Assembly (NCBI GenBank): GCA_030549955.1
Contig: JAUQQI010000122.1
Span: forward strand, 1-7,268
Reading direction: 5' to 3'
DNA from: Chloroflexota bacterium
Lineage (GTDB): Bacteria; Chloroflexota; Dehalococcoidia; JAUQQI01
DNA: 7,268 nucleotides
Shown: piece after piece, positions 1 to 4,754 of the stretch
How the letters are laid out: every line of letters starts with the position of its first letter
How positions within the stretch are numbered: the first letter of the stretch is position 1
Program-made: the position numbers and the translations under genes
Notes under the pieces: generated by a model
Seen by the model: the letters and a program-made list of their open reading frames with translations, nothing else
What the model was told of the DNA's origin: nothing
The model's database searches: none

Positions 1-511
1 ATGAGTCACGGAACGGCAACGGGCCGCCGGTATACCCGAGAAGAATAACCAGGCCGAGGCCGGTAAAGACCAGGACGCCGGGCCCGGCTACGAGGGTCAG
101 GTAAAGCCCGGCCAGGGCTGCCCCACCCAGCGCCAGGGCGGTTGCTTTGAGTAGGCCGGTTGGGGAGGCCCCGTGGTGGGCCAGGGGGTGGGGGCCGTAC
201 CGGACCCTGGGTGAGTCGGGCGTATCTTTGCCCTGAATGAAGTCAAAATAGTCGTTGGCAAGGTTGCTGGCGAAGTGGGCCAGCAGAAGGCCGCACGTTG
301 CGACCAGGAACCGGACCGGGTCAGAAACGCCCGAAAGCTGGGCGAACAGACCACCCAGGACCGCCGACAGGGCTGTCATCACGAGGACGGCCGCCCGGCC
401 CATGATGAGCCACCGGCCGACGAGGTCGGCTTCCTTCAGGACGTCGATTTCGGGTACGGTATAAAGGGCGAGAAGCCAGAGCCTGGGTCGGAGCCTGATG
501 GCACCTTTCAT
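1..511 (-). CDS. UbiA-family prenyltransferase (MenA-like), N-terminal part
   Basis: Membrane prenyltransferase that would attach a polyprenyl chain to an aromatic acceptor; the best match I recognise is MenA (1,4-dihydroxy-2-naphthoate prenyltransferase of menaquinone synthesis). Only the first 170 residues are present and the gene runs off the left edge. The key signature is NLANDYFDFIQGKD (residues 83-96), the polyprenyl-diphosphate/Mg2+ binding motif of the superfamily (N86, D87, D90, D96), and it matches the NLANDY..D...G.D form of MenA. Hydrophobic stretches near residues 35-57, 67-80, 120-142 and 144-160 look like membrane helices, and YTGGPLPF at 160-167 fits the end of the fourth helix. 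ATG at 511 is the only ordinary start after an in-frame TAA at 562-560. No Shine-Dalgarno precedes it. The gene is divergent from the response-regulator gene. UbiA family is secure; the exact acceptor is not. Confidence 0.88.
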   Translation of the reverse strand, partial: MKGAIRLRPRLWLLALYTVPEIDVLKEADLVGRWLIMGRAAVLVMTALSAVLGGLFAQLSGVSDPVRFLVATCGLLLAHFASNLANDYFDFIQGKDTPDSPRVRYGPHPLAHHGASPTGLLKATALALGGAALAGLYLTLVAGPGVLVFTGLGLVILLGYTGGPLPFRDS

Positions 512-524
512 ACCAGCCGCCGAA

Positions 525-530
525 AGTATA
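525..530 (-). promoter_or_regulatory. Candidate -10 element for the prenyltransferase gene
   Basis: Read on the minus strand this is TATACT, five of six matches to the sigma-70 -10 consensus. A weak -35-like TGTCCA lies 17 bp further upstream. The hexamer ends 13 nt before the ATG at 511, so initiation at the usual distance would leave a leader of only about 7 nt, which fits the lack of a ribosome-binding site. The assignment rests on sequence resemblance only. Confidence 0.35.
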
Positions 531-532
531 GC
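527..532 (+). promoter_or_regulatory. Candidate -10 element for the response-regulator gene
   Basis: TATAGC on the plus strand shares its TATA core with the opposing TATACT element. It ends 14 nt before the GTG start at 547, nearly the same spacing as on the other strand. The best -35-like sequence is CTTTCA at 505-510 (three of six matches). This is a weak call based on position and partial consensus. Confidence 0.25.
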
Positions 533-546
533 GAATCTGACCAGCC

Positions 547-1179
547 GTGGACACCTTTCTTAACCTCCCCATTGAAGTGCTCATTGTCGCCCCGGACCCC
601 CTCGTCCGGGATGGCCTCGCCGCCCGGCTTGACGGCCGGCCGGAAGTCACGGTCTCAGGCCAGGCCGACCCGGACGACGCGCCCCTCATTGCCGGCCAGG
701 TTCGGGCGGTGCTCTGGGACCTGGGTCCCGGACCGGAGCCAGACCTCGAGCCCCTCACCGCCCTGACCACGACGGGGGTGCCGGTCGTGGTCCTCGTCGG
801 GCGGCCGGAGCTTGCGACGACGGCCTGGCGAGCCGGGGCCCGGGGAATCCTTCCACGGACAGCCGACACCGGCGAGCTGATCCTCGCCCTGGTCACGGCG
901 GCCGGCGGCCTCATTGCGGTCGACCCCAACCTTTTCCCACCACCCGGCAGCCTCCGCTCCGCCCCGCCGGGCGAGCCCACCGAAGCCCCCACCCCCCGGG
1001 AACTCGAGGTGCTGGCCCTCATTGCCGATGGCCTCTCCAGCAAAGAGATCGCCCGCCAGCTCGGTATCAGCGAGCATACCGTCAAGTTTCACGTTAACAT
1101 GGTCATGTCGAAGCTCGGCGCCCGGAGTCGAACGGAGGCCGTCGTCATCGCGGCCAGGCTCGGCCTTATCCCCATCTAG
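547..1179 (+). CDS. NarL/LuxR-type response regulator with degenerate receiver domain
   Basis: 210-residue cytoplasmic DNA-binding regulator. Residues 9-128 align with a receiver domain: IEVLIVAPDPLVRDGL at the first strand, VLWDL with D58 at the phospho-acceptor site, and RAGARGIL at 95-102. Residues 149-208 are a LuxR/GerE helix-turn-helix (TPRELEVLALIADGLSSKEI, then the recognition segment GISEHTVKFHV). The receiver is atypical: the usual Asp-Asp pair is A15-P16, the switch Thr is V84 and the conserved Lys is R104. D58 alone may not be phosphorylated normally. GTG at 547 is the first start after an in-frame TGA at 538-540, and a later GTG at 577 would remove the first beta strand. No Shine-Dalgarno is visible. 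No histidine kinase lies in the window. The protease pair downstream on the same strand is a plausible target or partner. The family is certain; ligand and targets are unknown. Confidence 0.9.
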   Translation: MDTFLNLPIEVLIVAPDPLVRDGLAARLDGRPEVTVSGQADPDDAPLIAGQVRAVLWDLGPGPEPDLEPLTALTTTGVPVVVLVGRPELATTAWRAGARGILPRTADTGELILALVTAAGGLIAVDPNLFPPPGSLRSAPPGEPTEAPTPRELEVLALIADGLSSKEIARQLGISEHTVKFHVNMVMSKLGARSRTEAVVIAARLGLIPI

Positions 1180-1187
1180 CCTTTTTT
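1156..1187 (+). terminator. Possible weak terminator after the response regulator
   Basis: A run of six T at 1182-1187 follows the stop codon. AGGCT at 1156-1160 can pair with AGCCT at 1178-1182, immediately before the rest of the T run, but the stem is only 5 bp with a 17-nt loop. If functional it would make the protease genes a separate transcription unit. The short stem keeps confidence low. Confidence 0.18.
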
Positions 1188-1244
1188 CCGGGGCATAACC
1201 TCCCCGAATTACCGGTGCCCGGCGCCCTGGCCCGGGATTAAGCT

Positions 1245-1258
1245 GTCTTTAGAAAGAC
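1245..1258. repeat. Small inverted repeat just upstream of the protease ribosome-binding site
   Basis: GTCTTTAGAAAGAC is a perfect 6-bp inverted repeat (GTCTTT/AAAGAC) around a 2-nt centre. It lies in the 94-bp gap before the first protease gene and ends one base before the AGGAGG at 1260-1265. It could be an operator half-site pair, for example for the neighbouring regulator, or an mRNA hairpin near the ribosome-binding site. The symmetry is seen; its function is inference. Confidence 0.35.
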
Positions 1259-1259
1259 C

Positions 1260-1265
1260 AGGAGG
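1260..1265 (+). promoter_or_regulatory. Strong Shine-Dalgarno for the first protease gene
   Basis: AGGAGG sits 8 nt before the ATG at 1274, which is ideal spacing. It is the only textbook ribosome-binding site I see in the window and fixes this start. An in-frame TAG at 1250-1252 rules out an upstream extension that might have encoded a signal peptide. Confidence 0.85.
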
Positions 1266-1273
1266 CTACAACG

Positions 1274-2170
1274 ATGTTCGAACGTTTAAAGGCCCTTTCC
1301 GAGGAGCTGGCGGCCCTGGTTCAGACCGCCGGCGAAAGCGTCGTTCGGGTCAGCGCCCGGCCCCACTTCGGGGCCAGCGGTATCGTCTGGTCCGCCGACG
1401 GCGTTATTGTCACGGCTGACCACGTTATCGAGCGTGAGGACCGGGTCGAAGTCGGCCTGCCCGACGGCCGGACCGTCGGCGCCCGGGTGGTGGGCCGGGA
1501 CCCGTCGACCGACACTGCCGTGGTCCGGGCTGAAGCCAGTGGTCTCAATCCCGCCCGACCCGCCAAACTCGAGGACCTTCGGGTCGGCCACATTGTACTG
1601 GCGGTCGCCCGCCCCGGCCGGGAACTCCAGGCCACCCTGGGAATCGTCAGCGCGGTCGGCGGACCCTGGCGCACCATGGCCGGGGGCCAGCTTGACACCT
1701 ACCTGCAGACCGACGTGGCCATGCACCCGGGTTTCTCGGGCGGAGCCCTGGTCGCCGCCGACGGCCTTGTCATCGGCCTGAACACGTCGGGTCTCGCCCG
1801 GGGCATCAGCGTAGCCGTCCCCATCACGACCCTGGGACGGGTTGTCGAGGCCCTGCTTGCCCACGGCCGGGTCCGCCGGGCCTACCTGGGCATCGCCTCG
1901 CAGCCGGTTCGTCTGCCGGACCCAGTCCGGGAGCGCGTCGGCCGGTCGATGGGCCTGGTCATTCTCTCGGTCGAGGCCGGAAGCCCGGCCGACCGGGCCG
2001 GGCTGACCGTCGGCGATGTGATTATTGCCGTCGGCGACCAGCCCGTAAGCCGGCCCGACGAGCTCCTTGCCCAGCTTACCGCCGACCGGATCGGTCGGCC
2101 ACTGCCCATCCGGGTTCTCCGGGGCGGCCAGCCGGTTGAAATTGTCGTAACCCCCGGCGAGCGGAGCTGA
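1274..2170 (+). CDS. HtrA/DegP-type serine protease (S1C) with C-terminal PDZ domain
   Basis: 298-residue trypsin-like peptidase of the HtrA family, which degrades or chaperones misfolded proteins. The protease domain spans about residues 15-195 with a complete triad: H50 in TADHVI, D80 in DPSTDTAVV and S155 in PGFSGGAL. A PDZ domain follows at about 203-295 (YLGI at 204-207, then SPADRAGLTVGDVIIAVGDQ), the module that binds substrate C-termini in this family. Typical HtrA proteins begin with a signal peptide or membrane anchor; this one starts with a polar amphipathic helix (MFERLKALSEELAALVQ), so it is probably cytoplasmic. The sequence around the catalytic Ser is unusual: GFSGGAL instead of GNSGGPL. 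The shorter paralogue begins 5 bp downstream, so the two are surely co-transcribed. Protease family is secure; substrate and cellular role are unknown. Confidence 0.93.
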   Translation: MFERLKALSEELAALVQTAGESVVRVSARPHFGASGIVWSADGVIVTADHVIEREDRVEVGLPDGRTVGARVVGRDPSTDTAVVRAEASGLNPARPAKLEDLRVGHIVLAVARPGRELQATLGIVSAVGGPWRTMAGGQLDTYLQTDVAMHPGFSGGALVAADGLVIGLNTSGLARGISVAVPITTLGRVVEALLAHGRVRRAYLGIASQPVRLPDPVRERVGRSMGLVILSVEAGSPADRAGLTVGDVIIAVGDQPVSRPDELLAQLTADRIGRPLPIRVLRGGQPVEIVVTPGERS

Positions 2171-2175
2171 CGGCC

Positions 2176-2778
2176 ATGGCTGAACTGCTCAGACAGCTCA
2201 ATACGGACCTGGCGGCCCTGGCCGAGACCGCCCGGGCCGGGCTGGTCCGGGTCGGCGTCTGGGGCATGCTCGGCGTCGGCTCAGGCATTATTGTCCACCC
2301 GGCGGGCCTGGTCCTGACCAATGCCCACGTGGTCCGGGCCGAGATCCTCCGGGTCCGGCTTGCGGACGGACGGGAATTTCGGGCCCGGGTCCTCGGCCGG
2401 GACTCGACGGCTGACCTGGCCGTACTCCTCATCGATGCCACGGACCTGCCGGCTCTGGAGCTGGCCCCGGCCGAGCCAACCCCGGGCAGTCTGGTTATGG
2501 CCCTGGGCCACCCGTGGGGTGTGGAGGCCGCGGCGAGTTTCGGCGTCGTCACCGGCACCTCCACCGATGAGGCCGGCCGCGAATGGGTGCTGGTCAACCT
2601 GAGGCTCCGGCCCGGAAACTCCGGCGGCCCCCTGGTTGATGCCGCCGGCCGGGTCGTCGGGATAAACACCATAATGACCGGGCCCGAGACCGGGGCGGCG
2701 GTCTCGGTCCGCTCGGCCCGGGCCTTTCTCAGGCGGGTCCTGGCCGAGCACCTCCGCCCGGCAGCGGCCGCCAGCTGA
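2176..2778 (+). CDS. HtrA-like trypsin-type serine protease without PDZ domain
   Basis: 200-residue S1C-type peptidase, paralogous to the gene just upstream. The two share N-terminal layout (L..L...LAAL), the DGR segment, and the spacing of His and Asp. The catalytic triad is complete: H51 in TNAHVV, D80 in DSTADLAVL and S149 in the canonical GNSGGPL. The protein ends about 20 residues after the last protease strand, so the PDZ domain is absent, and the TGA at 2776-2778 follows an alanine-rich tail with no sign of a broken reading frame. There is no signal peptide or membrane helix, implying a cytoplasmic enzyme. The ATG lies 5 bp after the upstream stop with a modest GGAG at 2162-2165, which suggests translational coupling. 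It may act alone or assemble with its PDZ-bearing neighbour. Family is secure; the role is inferred only from context. Confidence 0.92.
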   Translation: MAELLRQLNTDLAALAETARAGLVRVGVWGMLGVGSGIIVHPAGLVLTNAHVVRAEILRVRLADGREFRARVLGRDSTADLAVLLIDATDLPALELAPAEPTPGSLVMALGHPWGVEAAASFGVVTGTSTDEAGREWVLVNLRLRPGNSGGPLVDAAGRVVGINTIMTGPETGAAVSVRSARAFLRRVLAEHLRPAAAAS

Positions 2779-2882
2779 AGGGCTTACGGCGTTGTGGGGC
2801 GCCTCAACTCGTGGAAGCCAAACAACTTTGCCACCGATAATGAAGGCGACGGCCCCGGGGCCGGGTGTATTCAGTACGCCCG
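2779..2882. other. Convergent intergenic junction
   Basis: This 104-bp gap separates the stop codons of the convergent protease and glycosidase genes. It contains a 14-bp perfect palindrome at 2850-2863 and a weak imperfect hairpin at 2791-2808 (GTTG pairing with CAAC plus two G-C pairs). No T-rich tract follows either one on either strand, so I cannot point to a standard intrinsic terminator. I see no small gene here. Confidence 0.6.
2850..2863. repeat. GC-only 14-bp palindrome between convergent genes
   Basis: CGGCCCCGGGGCCG is a perfect palindrome. As RNA it could fold into a 5-bp stem with a 4-nt loop in either direction. It lies 72 bp past the protease stop and 20 bp past the glycosidase stop. 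It may help end transcription from both sides, but no U-tract follows and GC-rich palindromes arise easily in this base composition. Confidence 0.3.
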
Positions 2883-4754
2883 TCAACAGCCCGGCGAGGC
2901 GTTGCGGACCAGCGGGAAGAAGAGACGAAAGCCCCCGTTTAAAGGCGCCGGTTGGCCTGACGACGTGCCCGCCGTCGAACAGCCAACCTGAACGGCCACG
3001 GCCGGGCTCCACTCGCCCGTGAGGCCCGCCCAGTCCCGGGCCCGAACCCGAAATTCGTAGGTGCGGCCGTTCTGGCCCTGAAAGTCGGCCGCGGTCGCCG
3101 CCGTATCGACCAGCCACCAGGCCCAGTTCGGATTGCCCCTTTCCCGGACCTGAACGTCAAAAGCCATCACCCCCCAGCCGGTGTCCGAACCGGTCCAGCG
3201 GACGGTGAACCGCTCGGGGGCCGGGCCAGCCCACGGAATTACTGCCGCCACCGGCGGGCTCGTATCTGGCGGAACCCGTTCCAGCACCATGTAAGGCTCA
3301 CCGACCCCGAGGTCGGGGTTGGTCACCGGCGGCAGGCTGAGCCGGTAGCCGCCGCTCAGGGACTGCAATACCCCGGCCGGCTGGCCGTACTTGTCCAGAA
3401 CCGACACCGTCTGGGCGGCCGGGGCCGCTTCGAGCCAGTAAGTCACCGGCGCAGTCGACCGGTTCCAGACGACACTTAAACGATACAGGTTATCCCCCAG
3501 TCTGACACCCCCCAGGGTCACCCGGTCAACCGGGCCTTCGTCCCGCCGTTGGGCCGTCACATAATTCGAAAGATACCGGGCGGCGACCCCGTATGAGTAA
3601 TAGGCCGGCCGGGGCGAGGCGTCGTTCCGAACGACCCCGTACCACTCCTGGTAGCCGACATAGTCGTCGTAAAACTGAAAGATCATCAGCTTTTCGAGGT
3701 TATAGGCTGTGCCGAGGGCGGCGGTCGTCAGCGCAAAGGAGGCTTGCTCCGACAGGCTGCCCCGCCATTTCTGCGGGCAGGGCAGGTACGGGCTGACCTT
3801 ATCGTCCCCACAGACAGGGATGTTCGTCTCGTTCACCCAGATCGGCTTCTGGGGAACCCGAAAAGCCGCAAGGTAATTCCGCACCGTATCGACCAGGAAG
3901 GTCAGGGCATAGGGAGAGATATAGGGGTGGACCGGCAGGGCGTCGAAGAAGTAATTGCTTGTGGCGGCCTGGGGGTCGGCCTGGATAAGCCGCAGGACGT
4001 CCGGGAAAAATGTCTGGTCGGTCCAGAACGCCAGGGCTCCGAAGAGGACCTGAGCGCCCGGGTCGGCTGCTTTGGCCGCGAGGTAGGCGACTTTAAGAAG
4101 CCGGACGTAATCGGCCCGGCTCCCCGACCAGAACCTGAACGTTGACGGCGGCCCCAGGTCAGGCTCATTCCAGACCTCCCAGGTCTGGACCCTCGCGGCG
4201 TAACGCTTTACCGTGTTGTAGACAAACCTCGCCCAGTAGTTCTCCGGATTTATCGCCTTGCCCGGCCCCGGAATATCTGTGCCGTCCGCAAAGACCGGCA
4301 GGTTAAGGTTTTTCGGCGGGGTGGTTTCAGCCCCGCCCAGGGCAAAGACCCCGTAACGGCCCCCCGGAACCTGCTGGATAGCCGCGGGGCCGCTCGCCGC
4401 CCAGGTCGGAGTGCCCATCAGGATGGCGTTGATCTTCAGCCCACGGGCCAGGTCGGCGTTGACGACCTGGTCAACGGCCGAGTAGTCGAAGACCCCCGGC
4501 TGACGCTCGATGGTGTACCAGTAAAAGGGCCAGCGGGTCCAGCGGGCGCCGGCATTGAGGGCCTGCTGGTAGCGGAGGTCGCCCACGTTGTACGGCCGGC
4601 CATCGGCGCTGATGCCGTTTATGAAGGCAAACCCGAACCGGTCGGTCGCATCCACCGGCGCGAGGGCCGACCGCCCCCAGGATGCCCGGCCCGGAACCAG
4701 GCCCAAGCCAAGCAGGACAAGTCCCCAGAGGGCTACCCACCGCCGGCTACTCAC
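2883..4754 (-). CDS. Secreted clan-A glycoside hydrolase with fibronectin III-like domain
   Basis: 623-residue exported glycosidase. The start is a GTG at 4754, chosen because it gives a classic signal peptide (VSSRRW, hydrophobic core to about residue 20, likely cleavage near A24). The reading frame stays open further upstream, but that stretch overlaps the neighbouring gene and lacks domain character. Residues ~38-400 look like a TIM-barrel glycosidase resembling GH39/GH5-type enzymes. The acid/base Glu is E197 in WEVWNEPDL and the nucleophile is probably E309 in IWVNETNIP, a spacing typical of clan A. About residues 405-495 form a beta-rich linker domain. Residues ~498-590 resemble fibronectin III (DTSPPVA at the start, then YEFRVRARDWAG and EWSP). 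The tail LFFPLVRNASPGC may be a surface-related C-terminal motif. C315 and C326 could form a disulfide. The gene overlaps the upstream glycosidase by 8 bp. Substrate and exact GH family cannot be fixed by eye. Confidence 0.87.
   Translation of the reverse strand: MSSRRWVALWGLVLLGLGLVPGRASWGRSALAPVDATDRFGFAFINGISADGRPYNVGDLRYQQALNAGARWTRWPFYWYTIERQPGVFDYSAVDQVVNADLARGLKINAILMGTPTWAASGPAAIQQVPGGRYGVFALGGAETTPPKNLNLPVFADGTDIPGPGKAINPENYWARFVYNTVKRYAARVQTWEVWNEPDLGPPSTFRFWSGSRADYVRLLKVAYLAAKAADPGAQVLFGALAFWTDQTFFPDVLRLIQADPQAATSNYFFDALPVHPYISPYALTFLVDTVRNYLAAFRVPQKPIWVNETNIPVCGDDKVSPYLPCPQKWRGSLSEQASFALTTAALGTAYNLEKLMIFQFYDDYVGYQEWYGVVRNDASPRPAYYSYGVAARYLSNYVTAQRRDEGPVDRVTLGGVRLGDNLYRLSVVWNRSTAPVTYWLEAAPAAQTVSVLDKYGQPAGVLQSLSGGYRLSLPPVTNPDLGVGEPYMVLERVPPDTSPPVAAVIPWAGPAPERFTVRWTGSDTGWGVMAFDVQVRERGNPNWAWWLVDTAATAADFQGQNGRTYEFRVRARDWAGLTGEWSPAVAVQVGCSTAGTSSGQPAPLNGGFRLFFPLVRNASPGC
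4747..4754 (-). other. 8-bp stop/start overlap coupling the two glycosidase genes
   Basis: On the minus strand GTGAGTAG contains both the GTG start of the downstream glycosidase (4754-4752) and the TAG stop of the upstream one (4749-4747). No convincing Shine-Dalgarno precedes the GTG, so re-initiation by ribosomes finishing the upstream gene is the likely mode of translation and the two enzymes should be made together. Confidence 0.75.

Noticed and set aside
321..1085. Long open frame on the minus strand opposite the response regulator, rich in Arg, Ser and Pro
   Set aside because: It overlaps two convincing genes, has low-complexity GC-driven composition and no recognisable domain. Such antisense frames are expected at this GC content.
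1286..1864. Minus-strand open frame opposite the PDZ-bearing protease
   Set aside because: It has no domain or start context. The plus strand has a strong Shine-Dalgarno and a complete catalytic triad.
2281..3117. Long minus-strand open frame opposite the second protease and the end of the glycosidase
   Set aside because: Its translation is Gly/Arg/Pro-rich without domain features, and it overlaps the well-supported protease on the other strand and the glycosidase in another frame.
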